This document shows positions 1-10,284 of a stretch of DNA of 64,000 bases, one piece after another. Numbering within the stretch: the stretch's first letter is position 1; the number at the start of each line of letters is the position of its first letter. The translations under genes were made by a program, and so were the position numbers. The DNA lies in assembly GCF_000003855.2 (NCBI RefSeq), contig NW_003101682.1, positions 1,801,148 through 1,865,147 of the forward strand, written 5' to 3'. Below the pieces are notes generated by a model, which worked only from the letters and a program-made list of their open reading frames with translations, was not told where the DNA came from and did not search any database. This DNA comes from Blastomyces gilchristii SLH14081 (lineage: Eukaryota > Ascomycota > Eurotiomycetes > Onygenales > Ajellomycetaceae).

Positions 1-2
1 AA

Positions 3-71
3 AACACTTTTCGAGGAATTCCTGACAACTCTTTTCATCGCAATCCGTATGAAGTAGTGACCGATCGATAA
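3..71 (+). CDS. possible 3' end of a gene entering from the left edge
   Basis: An open frame runs from the first bases of the window to a TAA at 69-71, giving 22 residues that end in NPYEVVTDR. The composition is mixed and protein-like, and the DNA after the stop changes to low-complexity, 3'-UTR-like sequence. No family can be named from so short a tail. It could also be chance, since an open frame of this length is common. Nothing upstream is visible. Confidence 0.25.
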   Translation, partial: NTFRGIPDNSFHRNPYEVVTDR

Positions 72-301
72 TGCTGAGCGAGCTGTGGAAGCTAGCTCTC
101 CAGTAGTTTGGAAGATGTCTGCTCGTCGCTTCAAACGCCGTCTAGGCTAATAGGAAGCTAAAAAAGGGCGGAAGAAACTTATTCTCCGGTTGGGTCAAGA
201 AACTCGAATGGTTTCCACCACGAGTCTGCCTCGTTGGTCTAGATGTTGCAAGCATAAGCGTGAGTTTTAAAGCACTCAGGAAGCAAAGGAAGCAACAAAA
301 A

Positions 302-325
302 ATTAAATAAATAAATAAATAAATA
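302..325. repeat. AAAT tetranucleotide microsatellite
   Basis: About six perfect AAAT/AATA units in a row. It lies past the possible coding end at the left edge and may be part of a 3' UTR. Confidence 0.7.
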
Positions 326-1970
326 GAACAAAAATAAAAATAGAAGAAGACTTCCCACAAGCAGTGAAAACCCGCCGCTTCCAGGGTGATGTTTCAAAGA
401 GCTTCTTTTGGATAGGCCTCTCTGGTTCCTCCGCCCTGTCGTTAACACTGTGAACTGTGAAGCCCCCGTTTCCCATTTCCATTTATAATGTTCACTCCAA
501 AAAGACACGACCAAGCCCAATGAGGGAAATGCACAGAAGCTCATGGCTGGTGGCGAGCTCCGGCCAAACACATGTCTTCAGATTCAATCCTTCTTGGGGA
601 GCGATAGCTGCCAACGTCTGATGGATGTCAGGGACACAGACAGGCTTGTTCGTTAAGCAAGTCTGTGTAGCAGCCAAGATTGACCTGGAGCATCATTTAT
701 AACAACAACACGAAGCAGATCCACAAGAACGGGGCGAAAGAACCGCTGCTTCTGAATCGTCAGCAGGGAGTGTGCATGAATAGGCGACCGACCAAGCAAG
801 CATGCAAAAGAAGGGACAGATTTTCGAACCAACCGTTCCCTGGCAGAATATCGTCCTTGGTACGGAGCCAATACTCTATCTACAAAGGCTTCACATCCTA
901 GACGACGACCAGCGCATGACAAGATCGCCATAGGCAAAACATGGACCAACCCTCTTGCTGGAGAGCTGGAAGAATCCAAATAGCCATTTCAAAGAAGACG
1001 CTCACAGCACTTGACCTTAGCTACAATCTGTAGTAGGAGGTATGTATGCTTCTTAGCATCGACATAGTACGGTGTAGTATATCACATCACCGCAAAAGTT
1101 GACAGCCAAGCACTGACAAACTGCAGCAGCGGTACATATTCTCGGCTTTCCGAAAACAAAATATTTGTTCCATCCCCGTTCCCCTCTTTATGGCATGTTA
1201 GTTGCTATGGTTGATTCCCAGGCGGAATACCAGTATGATATGATCAACTGACACAAAACAAGGTTCGCGCTTATGGCGTTTATTTTTTGAGCCCTAATTC
1301 GGACCCCCCCTATATGTAACAGCATTAAGCTTCATGTTGAATGTATGCAAAGTATGTACATAACATTTACAGTCCAAGTGCAGTTTGTTTTCTTCCTTTC
1401 TTTTTCATGACAATTAAAGAGAAGTAGAGACGGAAAATGGAAGATGGAAAGTAAAAGAAATGCAGGGACATAAATCAATATTTATTTTAGCATGGGGATA
1501 TCTGACCATTCTGGAGACATTATTCGCCAAGAATTATCAGTAAACGGTTCTTTTCTTGTTTGGGATAAAAAGAAATCGCCGGCCTAGATGAGTACGAGAA
1601 TCGGAAAAGCGAGGTAGAGAAAGAAGGGAAGGAAATAGAGGAAACGAAAAACATGTTACCGCGCAGCTAATATCACTCGTAAAAAGGCCAATGGATAAAA
1701 TAAATAACATAAATAAAGACAAAGGCCCAAGAACAAGCAGGAGAAAAAGGTGGGAGGGGAATTGGAGCCGCAGGTAGGTAGTAGGTTAACTAATGTAGAT
1801 GGTAATAAAAAAAACGCTATCTGACATAAAACAAAAGAGGGAGAAAAGGAGAAAAAGACGAAAAGGTATGACTTATGGGGATAAATGTGTGATAGGAAAC
1901 TGGCAAGAAGGACGGGCGGACTCTTCAAAAAGAGATGGAAAAAGATACAAAAACCTAAGTAAAACATAGC

Positions 1971-2035
1971 AAAAAGAAAAAAAAAAGAAAAAAAAGGGAG
2001 AAAAGGGGAGAGAGAGAGAGAGGGGGGGGGGGGGA
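1971..2035 (+). repeat. 65-nt uninterrupted purine tract ending in 13 G
   Basis: Every base from 1971 to 2035 is A or G: A-rich, then an alternating GA stretch, then 13 G in a row (2022-2034). The complementary strand is a pyrimidine tract downstream of the epsin stop codon, so in the epsin transcript it would be a C/T-rich 3' UTR or spacer. Such tracts can form triplex DNA and are often miscalled in length. Confidence 0.75.
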
Positions 2036-2353
2036 CAAAAAATGGCCCCAAAATATAAGACCCAATTTTCACCGAGCACACGGAAAAAAGTAAGGAATAA
2101 AACTGTGGAAGGGCTAAACTTCTTGTCTCTCTTGCGCAAATTGACAAGCTCTTCATAAAATATGAAAATCCTCCCCTCCGCTCTTCAAATCACAACGTGT
2201 CCCGGCCATGGAATTCTACAAAATTCCCGCAAACTCCACACAACGCGTTTGTTTGAAGAGGACATCGTCATAAGAACAAAGAAAACTTCAACCCATAAAA
2301 GCCCTCTCTCCCCACTTCCCCTACTCCAACTTCCTCCTTCCTCCTTCCTAACT

Positions 2354-2671
2354 TCACAGGTCAATCAGATTCCCACTCTGCTGAGGCTGGGCCACATAGC
2401 CCGGCTGTCCCATTCCAAACGGATTATTATTCCGCTGGTGCTGCTGCTGCTGCGGAGCGCCTGTAAACTGCTGGTTGAAAAAGGGATTGTTCGCGGTTTG
2501 GTTTGGTTGGAGACGGTCGAGACCCTGACCGGCAGAATTTACGAATACGCCGGGCGCGGTGTGCTGGGCAGGGATACGGAGGTCGCCGACGTTGCCGAAG
2601 GTATCTTGTCCGTCGCCGGTGGCGAGGAGGGCGTTGAGACGGGCGTGCTGCGGGTTTTGAAGTTGTTGTTG

Positions 2672-2702
<31 letters not shown>

Positions 2703-4373
2703 TGTGTATTGCTGGACGACTGGAAGTTCATGATGGGGTTTGTCGAAGGCTGGTTGTTGGTGAATTGATGAGCGGTGCGCTGTTCAGTGAGGGTGCCGAG
2801 AGATGGTGGGCCGGTCTTTTGGACCTGCTGTGCTTGGGCTCGTGTGAATGACGAGGCAAATGGATTATTGGAGCCCGTTGGCATGGGCTTAAGCGCATCT
2901 GCTGGTTGTTGTTGGTTTGATGCCCATGGGTTATGAGTTCCTGGCTGGAGGAAGCTGTTGTCTTGTTGCGATTGCTGTTGTTGCGGCTGTTGCTGTTGCT
3001 GTTGTTGTGGCTGACCAAAGATATCATTGCCATAGGGGTTATTGAATGCAGTTTGCTGTGGTTGGAGGGTGGCTTGGGGTTGCAAGAAGTTATTTTGCTG
3101 CGCGAACTGATCATAGCCGGGTTGTTGAGCGGGGAAGCCGCCTGTATAGCCATTTGTAAAACCCGTCTGTTGCGGCTGGAATCCCGTTGGTTGCGCGTAT
3201 TGATTGTTCAAGTAGCCTGTCGACATAGGTTGCTGTTGGTCCATTGGGTTCCCAAACCAATCTACCGCAGGCTGTTGCTGGTATCCCTGGTTATATCCTG
3301 TTAATTGAGGCTGAGCAGGTTGCGGCGCAGCGGGAGTGTTGTCGTCGAACAGCGCAGAGGGATTACTCTCCTCCAGTTCACGCCTTCGAAGCTCCTCTTC
3401 TTCCTTACTCAATTTAATAGCCTTGGCAAGATCGTCATCGTCGGCTTCGACGTTTGTCTCCCTTTGGCGTCGTTTCCTCTCCTCCTCAGCTTCGTGCTTG
3501 CTTGCTTCGATTGCAAGGCGGTATTCAGCATCCTCTTCGTCAGCTTGCCGGTGAGGGCGATCCCGCCTTGGGCGGCGACCTGGTTCACTGCCACCAGCAA
3601 TCCCATGTATTCCATCGTCAATTCCGCTGACACGCGACTTCCAGAGTTTCCGATCAGAGCGTTCGTTTCGCAGACGATCTTCATCAAGGATCAGGGCGGT
3701 TAATTCCTTCGCGGAAACTCGTACTACATAAACCGTTAGCAAAAAAAAGGCTCCCCATTTCCTAGTCCGTAGCTGTTTATCCTATAGCTAACCATTTTGT
3801 CCAACATCACGGCCATCCTCATCAATGTACTGGAATTCGCGCAACGTCTTGATAATGTAAATATTCTTTCTGGCCCATGTAACCACCATCTCCGAACCTT
3901 CGTGAAGACAGTAGTCCAACACTTTCAATGACTTGAGCACGTGTCGCCAGTTCTTGCCCTTGTCATTCAGTCGCTTATCTAACATGTCCATAATCTCGTA
4001 GAAATCGCTGGGACTGTGATACGGACAATTCGTTAGTAAAATAACTAAAAATAGAAACTAGCCGCGGAGTAAAGGGTAAAACGTGTGTATAGGCATATGA
4101 TTACCTATGAAATGTCATCGCCGCAATTTCCCCCATCTCTGTCCCCGTAGGGCCCCAAGGGTCATTACTCGTTGCTACACCAGCACACCATAAATCAGTA
4201 CCATGAAATTTAAAAATTTAAAAATAAAAAATAAAATTGAAAAAATAAAAGGGAAGCGACAGAAATCAACAAGTATATCAAGTCAATAGTTGAAACATAC
4301 CATTGCGGACTTTGACCTGAACGGACGAGTATCCCTTGGTGACATTCTTCACGCTCCTCACAACCTTCGACAT
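2354..4373 (-). CDS. ENT1: epsin, ENTH-domain clathrin adaptor (Ent1/Ent2 family)
   Basis: Four exons on the minus strand: 4373-4301, 4174-4105, 4013-3793 and 3723-2354. All introns are GT..AG and the phases join cleanly to 577 codons plus stop. Residues 1 to about 145 form an ENTH domain, which binds PI(4,5)P2 at the plasma membrane; it starts MSKVVRSVKNVTKGYSS. Two ubiquitin-interacting motifs follow at about 184-202 and 217-233 (EYRLAIEAS, DLAKAIKLS). The rest is a Gln-rich unstructured tail with NPF motifs at about 408, 534 and 555, which bind EH-domain proteins such as Pan1/Ede1, and a C-terminal LIDL clathrin box (574-577). This order is the textbook epsin layout, so the protein should link ubiquitinated cargo, membrane and clathrin in endocytosis. 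The 14-Gln run is polymorphism-prone. The ortholog could be named ENT1 or ENT2. Confidence 0.95.
2663..2704 (-). repeat. CAG/CAA repeat coding 14 glutamines in the epsin tail
   Basis: On the plus strand this reads six TTG then eight CTG triplets. In the gene it is eight CAG followed by six CAA codons, residues about 462-475. The pure CAG half is expected to slip, while the CAA half would stabilise it. Other Gln runs nearby (around 2970-3005) are shorter and interrupted. Confidence 0.9.
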
Positions 4374-4890
4374 GGTCGCGCTATGAAGAGCCTCTCAATC
4401 AGGCTATTAATTAATAAAAAGGGGTAAAAGAAAAATCGAAGGACAAATGACAAAAACCACAAAAGAGGTCCCTCGGTATGTACGGGTATCCCGATGATGT
4501 GATGGTTGCCGCGCCGGTCCCGTCGTTGCCTGTTGGGTATGTATGTACCGAGGACGATGCGCGCAACAAGATAAAAGAATTACAGTCTCAAAGAAACAGC
4601 ACGGCTTGTTTTCTTCAGATCAGATCTGTATCGTCCTTCTTTAGGAGAACAAAAATGTATTACGTATATCCGCGGAGGAAGGGGTGGCGACGTAGGCGGC
4701 GTGGAATGACAAACTTCGCTTCTGCGCAGGAACCGCTGTCAATTTTCAGCAAATAACCAAGGAATCGATAGTCGTTTATGATGTAGGACAGCGTTCGCCG
4801 TTTGCGAGTTCTCCCAGGCGGGGGATGTTCAGTTTGGGGCAATCCCTAGCTCTTTAACACAGATATACCATTCGAATCGAAACAGTTGTC

Positions 4891-4928
<38 letters not shown>

Positions 4929-5633
4929 CCCACTCGTTCCTCTTTCCGTCAATGAGAACAAAGGTGAATTCTGGCGGAAGCGGACAGCGGTGAATGTCGT
5001 CAGTCGTCGTAGAAGATAGATATAGTGGTTGGTTAGGTATGGTATGGACGGGGGAAACACGAAGGTTAGGTTCTTAAAAGGGTTCGTCCGTCGTAGTTTG
5101 ATCACTGGTGTGGGCCGTTCCCGAGGGAGGGGGAAAATTAGATTTAGGGACAATGAACACCGGGAAATAGATCTCTCTCCGGACCTAAGCAAGGGATATT
5201 CGATCTCGATCTTGAATCAGGAAACACTCAAGGAGAGGAGGTAAGAAGGCGAGGGTTCTTGGAGGAGAGACCGGGAGGAGGTGATGGTGGGTGACGGTGG
5301 TGGTTGCGAGGGCTGTACTGCGTGAGTTATATCGACTGTGGTTTGATGATGAATCTTGCTAGGCCCAAAGTGGAAAAGGTGGCTGAGGCTGTGTGGCACC
5401 GTCGGCTTACGTGATCGAGGGCGTTTGACAAAAAGATATATTTAGCTATCAGTTACGGATCTATGTAACCGTACGGGGTACATGGACGTCTTCCCTTAAT
5501 ATGCGGAAACACTACGAGTCTTATGTGGTGAGTAGATTACACATATTTCGGCTGCCATCACCATCTTCGAAAAATCTGCGGCAGAGTGCCATGCAAATAA
5601 AGAAGTAGTAAACGTAAAATGTAACAAGGAAAC
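4374..5633. promoter_or_regulatory. region between trpE 3' end and epsin start, holding the epsin promoter
   Basis: Both flanking genes read leftward, so this 1.26-kb stretch carries the trpE 3' UTR at its right end and the epsin promoter and 5' UTR at its left end. It has no convincing coding frame. The plus-strand frame 4478-4756 is Arg-rich without a domain. A 36-base T run lies about 520 bp upstream of the epsin ATG. I cannot place transcription start or polyadenylation sites. Confidence 0.5.
4893..4928 (+). repeat. 36-base poly(T) run in the epsin upstream region
   Basis: An unbroken T run, equal to poly(A) on the strand of the epsin transcript. Long poly(dA:dT) tracts exclude nucleosomes and often mark fungal promoters. 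The exact length may be an assembly estimate. Confidence 0.85.
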
Positions 5634-7467
5634 CTACAACCCTTCCTCCGCAATATACCTCTCCTCCGCACTCTTAATACACTGAATATTAGCCCCCAGC
5701 TTATTCAACGTCTCAATATACTCATCGTATGGATCTGAATCAAACACAATCCCCCCGCCCGCCTGCAAATACGCAATCCCGTCCTTCATCATCATAGTCC
5801 GCAGCGCAATGCACGTATCCATCGCCCCATCAAAAATCTCCTTCCCATCCCTACTCGCACTATCGTATCCAAAATACCCAACCGCCCCGGCGTACACGCC
5901 GCGCTTCTCCCCCTCAAGCTCAGCAATCAGTTCCATGGCCCGCACCTTGGGCGCCCCACTGACCGTGCCGGCGGGGAAGATGGAGCGGAATGCGTCGAAG
6001 CGCGTCTTGTCCGGCCGCAGGATGCCGGACACCTGCGATACCAGATGCTGCACGTGCGAGAATTTCTGCACGACCATGAGCCAGTCGACGTGAGTGGTCA
6101 CCGGGTCGCAGACGCGGTTGACGTCGTTGCGCGCGAGGTCGACTAACATGACATGTTCGGCGCGGTCCTTTTCGCTGTTGATTAGCTCTGCGGCGAGCTG
6201 TGCGTCCTCCTGCGGTGTCTCGCCCCGCTTCACGGTGCCGGCTATGGGATGCGTGATTATCCGCCTTTTTTCTTCTTTGACTAGTAATTCCGGACTGGCG
6301 CCTATGAGCTGGAATTCATCGCAGTCGATGTAGAAGAGGTACGGGGATGGGTTCACGGTGCGCAGGTGTCGGAATAAGTTGAATGGGTGAAGAGAGGTGG
6401 GGCGTGCTAGTCGTTGCGAAGGGACCGTTTGGAAAATGTCGCCTTTCATGATATGTTCCTTCAACTTCTTCACATGGCCTTCATACCCCGCCCGCCCAAT
6501 ATTAGAAGTATACTCTTGACCCCTCTTAATCGGTGGTTGCGATGGAAGTGGGATTTTAGGATCTAGGAGTACATCGATGGCACGTTGGATCACTTCCTGT
6601 CCCCTAGTATATTCCACTTCTAGATCTCCGTCATTTTCCGGGACTTGTACATATGTGATAACCTTGACAACTTGGAAAAAGTGGTCAAACGCAATAATGG
6701 TGTCAACCATCATGAATAGCGACTCGGGTACCTTGAGTACATCTTTCATGGGCCGTGCTGTTTTGGGCTCGAAATACCTCACACAGTCATAGCTGACGTA
6801 GCCAATTGCTCCGCCGGCCATGGGTGTCAACTCGAGGCCTGGTATTGTGGCGACGCGGAACTGGGACAGCTCCCTTTCGAGGGCGGGGAGTGGGTCGCAT
6901 TCGGCCCCATGGCCAGGGCCAGTTTTCAGGACTTTCTTGGGGTCTAATGCAGCAAGCCGGAATAACGAAAAATGAGAAGCGCGCTCGGTTGGCATTTATT
7001 TTACGGCAGGGGGGAACAAAGCACATACCGGCTCCCACAAAGCTATACCTCCCAATTGTCTCCATCGTAGTAGCACTCTCATAGAGGAAGGATAGTTTCG
7101 AGCTGCCAAGACAAGTAATCGGCATCCGTTAGGATGTTGCTCCTCTGAGGGGAATAGCCAACCAACTACAAAACTCACTTCGCCGAGAATTTCAAATATG
7201 CCACAGTGGGAGTGAGTAGATCTGCCGGCACCGATGCCACCAGAGGAATCAGATTGGGCGGATGCGGCGCGCCCTTTGATTGCGCGAGGACATCTTTGAC
7301 CACTTCTAAGGTGGGTTGGATGACGGGCTACGGCAAAATTCGAGTTAGTTAGCAGCAAACCCAAGATAGCCTAGAGTTTTGAAAAACAACTGGAATGGTA
7401 GAAATGTAGTCCAATTGACACCGCTTCCCAAAAAGAGGTGTAGAAAACAACATACTCGTGGTGACAT
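5634..7467 (-). CDS. trpE: anthranilate synthase component I
   Basis: Four exons: 7467-7456 (only 12 nt, MSPR), 7327-7179, 7102-7029 and 6943-5634. Introns are GT..AG with matching phases and the total is 514 aa, normal for the family. The enzyme makes anthranilate from chorismate, the first committed step to tryptophan, using ammonia supplied by the glutamine amidotransferase subunit, which in filamentous fungi sits on a separate trifunctional protein. The N-terminal domain has LYES at 60-63, in the place of the LLES element tied to tryptophan feedback. The chorismate-binding domain shows IAGTVKRGE (312-320), DLARNDVNRV (347-356), the signature PAGTVSGAPKVRAMELI (402-418) and AGGGIVFDSDP (473-483). 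Nothing appears broken. Yeast names this gene TRP2 and Aspergillus nidulans trpA. The tiny first exon rests on splice phase and the ATG context, so it is the least certain part. Confidence 0.95.
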
Positions 7468-7620
7468 GGCTGTTAAAAGGAGTACGGAGTGTGGAGCGGG
7501 GTGGGTGGTGTGTCTCCGATTCGCCGCGGGGTTTGTTCGTTCGTCAATGAATCACGCAGGAGAAACCGGAGAGGGGAGGGGAGGGGATAAAATCAATTTA
7601 TATACAAGGAAGCATCCAGC
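7468..7620 (-). promoter_or_regulatory. trpE core promoter (TATA-like box and CT-rich tract)
   Basis: Read on the minus strand, a TATATAAAT sequence lies at 7604-7596, about 130 bp before the ATG. It is followed by a C/T-rich tract at about 7588-7561, an arrangement common just upstream of fungal transcription starts. A TGAATCA at 7548-7554 differs from the general amino-acid-control site TGA(C/G)TCA only in its central base, and a TGACTCT at 7714 differs at the last base. Either could bind CpcA/Gcn4, but both are imperfect. Confidence 0.4.
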
Positions 7621-8039
7621 CGCACAGAAGACGAGAGAAAAGAAGAAAGGTAGCACAATAGCATGATAATGTCCGTATACGGGTAAATAAAAAGTTTTTG
7701 GCAGGCCAGACGATGACTCTATCCATCAAGCCAAGCTCTGAACGCTAAACCGAGGCCCCGGCTTGGCGACAGATTATGTCATCCTGTCCAGGTCGGGATT
7801 GAGACTGTTGGCCGGATGCCCTATATGTTGGTGATTACTACCATACGGGAAGAACGTAGGGTTAATGTTGGGGGTCCCGGGAGTTTGATCGGCCCTTCTA
7901 CCAGCAGTGCGCTGGTGGTGACCGAGCTCTTTTGCCCCAGTAAGTTAGCCTACAGTTAATTTACGGTGATTACACCGTGAATCCACCATTCCACCCACCC
8001 GTGTCACATGTCGCCGATTGTAACACATGTTCCATCATT

Positions 8040-8065
8040 ATATTCAGTGACACATCACTGAATAT
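8040..8065. repeat. perfect 10-bp inverted repeat with 6-nt loop
   Basis: ATATTCAGTG at 8040-8049 pairs with CACTGAATAT at 8056-8065 around ACACAT. It sits at the start of the AT-rich block. It may be a fossil transposon end or a chance hairpin. Confidence 0.6.
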
Positions 8066-8280
8066 TAAATGTTAAGATAGTGTTGAGACAGTACAGAACT
8101 TTCTAACATTATCATAACACTACTCAGTAACTGTGTAATTGACAGATGTTATCATCAGAATACTACTAAGATACTATAAGATACTGTATACTGTTCTATC
8201 AGTGAAATTAATATACTATTAAGCTAGTTATCTGTTACTCAGCTGCTATTTATCAACTATTTATTTAAAGAAATAAGATA

Positions 8281-8417
8281 TTTTAATTAGAGGGATCCTG
8301 CAGCGCCAAGTCGCATGAAATATTTAGTACGCACGGCCTTCCTGTATAGGCATAGATGCCACGATTCGGCGCTGCCGTGGTGTAGGCCTTGTAAATATTA
8401 TATTCATCTAATTGAAA
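8281..8417. repeat. about 137-bp segment with paired inverted ends
   Basis: TTTTAATTAGA at 8281-8291 pairs (10 of 11) with the reverse of 8407-8417. Inside it, GCAGCGCC at 8300-8307 pairs perfectly with GGCGCTGC at 8368-8375. The core keeps C+G in an otherwise AT-rich setting. It looks like a small fold-back or MITE remnant, but I see no second copy and no clear target duplication. Confidence 0.35.
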
Positions 8418-8502
8418 ACCTCTTGTATGCTGGGTAATGAATATAATAATAATCTGTAACTGTAATTGACACTAATTATTAATAACTCTGCAGAGTGTGT
8501 GT

Positions 8503-8527
8503 TATAATAATAATAATAATAATAATC
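8503..8527. repeat. AAT/TAA trinucleotide run
   Basis: A run of about eight AAT units followed by further AT-only sequence up to 8563, including a near-palindromic stretch of ATT and AAT units. Confidence 0.7.
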
Positions 8528-8563
8528 TCATCATCATAATAATATTAATATTATTATTATTAA

Positions 8564-8677
8564 ATGAATTTGAATGTTAAAGATGCAATTGCAGCAGCTG
8601 CAGCTGTTATCACTGCTGTCACTGCCGCCACTGTTACTTATACAGTTATTTTAAACTTTAATAATAATAAAAAGTAA
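8564..8677 (+). CDS. 37-aa hydrophobic Ala/Val/Thr-rich open frame, unknown
   Basis: An ATG follows an AT-only leader and opens 37 codons to TAA. The peptide starts MNLNVKDAIAAAAAVITA and continues hydrophobic for about 25 residues before a polar NFNNNKK tail, so it would resemble a single membrane span. The middle of the frame (GCAGCAGCTGCAGC region, CACTGCCGCC) keeps C and G while both flanks are AT-rich, which is unusual in this block. It may be a remnant of a larger repeat or chance. No family is recognised. Confidence 0.25.
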   Translation: MNLNVKDAIAAAAAVITAVTAATVTYTVILNFNNNKK

Positions 8678-8957
8678 GAACTTTCATATTAATATCAGCT
8701 GTCTATTTCATACACCTGTTTTAATTTCAATCTTGAAAATATATCTGATGAGTGAATAGTATTCAAATTTCAGTTCATTAAAAATAAGATTTGTTAAATT
8801 ATACTCTACATATAACTTAATCTGATTGAATGAAAATATTACTATAATTTATCTAATGAACTGACATTTTACATTCTTTATAATTATTTAACATTTCTCA
8901 ATTAATATGAGAATGTCACAGATCTTTTTAAACAGATAATAAGCTTTGTAAATAGTA

Positions 8958-9211
8958 TGTAACAAGCTGCGTCTGATTAATTATATAGACTATTTTATTA
9001 CACTTTATAGATTTTCATTAAAAGCTCTGATTCTCAGTTATTAATTCTCAGCTGAAAAACTCACAGAATTTCTATTCTTTCACTCTGAAGCTTCACTGTA
9101 TACATTACTATATATATGTATAAATATTTACTTTAATTACTGATTCTCATACTTTCTCTTTCTTTTTCTTCTTTAATATTTTTTACTTTTATATTATAAG
9201 ATCTATAAATA
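8958..9211 (+). repeat. truncated F1 LTR (F1-0), strongly decayed
   Basis: It begins TGTAACAAGCTGCGTCTGAT, the decayed form of the F1 LTR start TGTGGCGGGCTGCGCCCGAT. It follows the family through the TATAAATATT box and the CTTTCTCTTTCTTTTTCTTC tract, then stops about 45 bp short of the LTR end, where element F2-1 starts. It carries the variant middle (AATTTCTATTCTTTCA) also seen in F1-4. The missing end should lie beyond F2-1, outside the window. Confidence 0.75.
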
Positions 9212-9468
9212 TGTAAGAAATTTCACTTCTTATGAATTCTTTACTTCTATTTCTATCTCTTATGTAATTAATAGAGTTAGCAGCTCTTGACTATATATAA
9301 CTATATTAACTGAAGTTCACAAATACTATTTATAACTCAGCTTGAATACTATTATATATTTAATCTTTACATTTATCTTTCTACTGTGAATACTTCTAGT
9401 AGTTAACAGTATATATTATATTAAGCTGTAAATATCTGAATAATCATCTATAAGTACTTATTCTTACA
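9212..9468 (+). repeat. left (5') LTR of F2-1
   Basis: 257 bp, aligned end to end with the two 258-bp LTRs of F2-2 at 56054-56311 and 63047-63304, and more TA-rich than either. Confidence 0.85.
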
Positions 9469-9622
9469 TTTCAAGCTCTGTCAGTCAGTAACTGTCTATT
9501 ATAACTGAAAGAATTAAAAACTTATATATTTTAACTTTTATAAACTCTACTATAGATACTCAGAAGTAGTTATCTGAATTATAAATAATCTCTGTAAAAG
9601 AAGTCTCAGAGAACTTATTAAT

Positions 9623-9931
9623 TGTAAGAGGTCTATGCTGAATAGATCAGTATAATATTAATAGATCTTATATAACAAAGAGAAAAATGTTAAAGAAGAA
9701 AAAGAAAGAGAAAGTGTAGAAATCAGTAATTAGAGTGAATATTTATACATGTATATAATGATGTACATGATAAAGCTTCAGAGCAGAAGAATCTATATGC
9801 ATTTATAATGACTGAGAATTAATAATTGAGAATGGCTGAGAATCAGAGCATATATATTCAATAGTGAAATAGAAGAATCTATGAAGTGTAACAGAATAGT
9901 CTATATAATTGATTGAGTACAGTCTGTCACA
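9623..9931 (-). repeat. left (3') LTR of F1-1
   Basis: 309 bp, TGTAAGAGG to CTGTCACA on the plus strand. It is more decayed than the right LTR of the same element. Confidence 0.85.
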
Positions 9932-10284
9932 TTAGTCTCTCTCTTTCAGAAGCAGTTCTTATCAGTCAAGAACTGCTGTTTCAGATAACACAGAACTCAG
10001 AGTTTAGATCAGTTAATTATAGCTGACTCATTTTATAAGATATTATCAGCTGCAGCTGTGAGATCTCTTATTAAGAATATTCTCAATCTCTCACTCAAGC
10101 TCATTATCTTCTTCTATAATGTCTGGTAACTGTCAGTCAGAAGTCAGTTGAGAAGAGAACAGATTGATAATAGTACAGTAAAGCAAGCTTGTATGAAATA
10201 CATTATAAATCTCTGATAATATATTAAGATAGTAGTTATAACTATCTAGAACTTCTATCACTTTATACTTGATATAATGATAAT

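Larger units (their letters stand above)
72..2353. other. intergenic region left of the epsin gene
   Basis: About 2.3 kb with no gene I can support. Open frames on both strands (for example 239-571 and 653-979 minus, 680-901 plus) have no recognisable domain and no splice logic. The right half, 1656-2156 read on the minus strand, is Phe/Pro/Leu-rich low complexity lying just past the epsin stop, so it is probably 3' UTR and spacer. It holds a tetranucleotide repeat and a long purine tract, listed separately. Confidence 0.5.
7621..8957. other. transition from genic DNA to the AT-rich transposon block
   Basis: Up to about 8,050 the sequence is GC-balanced, with several short perfect inverted repeats: CCAAGC/GCTTGG at 7731 and 7761, ACCAGC/GCTGGT at 7900 and 7911, ACGGTG/CACCGT at 7963 and 7973. 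After that it turns abruptly AT-rich and poor in CG. An island of mixed sequence at 8290-8390 and a small open frame at 8564 stand out; both are listed separately. The hairpin-rich part could be an old terminal repeat, but I cannot pair it with another copy here. Confidence 0.5.

Noticed and set aside
1656..2156. 166-aa minus-strand frame rich in Phe, Pro and Leu
   Set aside because: Low-complexity translation of the purine/pyrimidine tract downstream of the epsin stop; no domain and no plausible gene context.
2162..2851. 229-aa plus-strand frame with poly-Leu
   Set aside because: Antisense shadow of the Gln-rich epsin exon: CTG repeats read as Leu.
6787..7364. Overlapping frames on both strands across the trpE introns
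   Set aside because: They read through introns 1-3 of trpE or its antisense; the spliced model explains the conserved residues.
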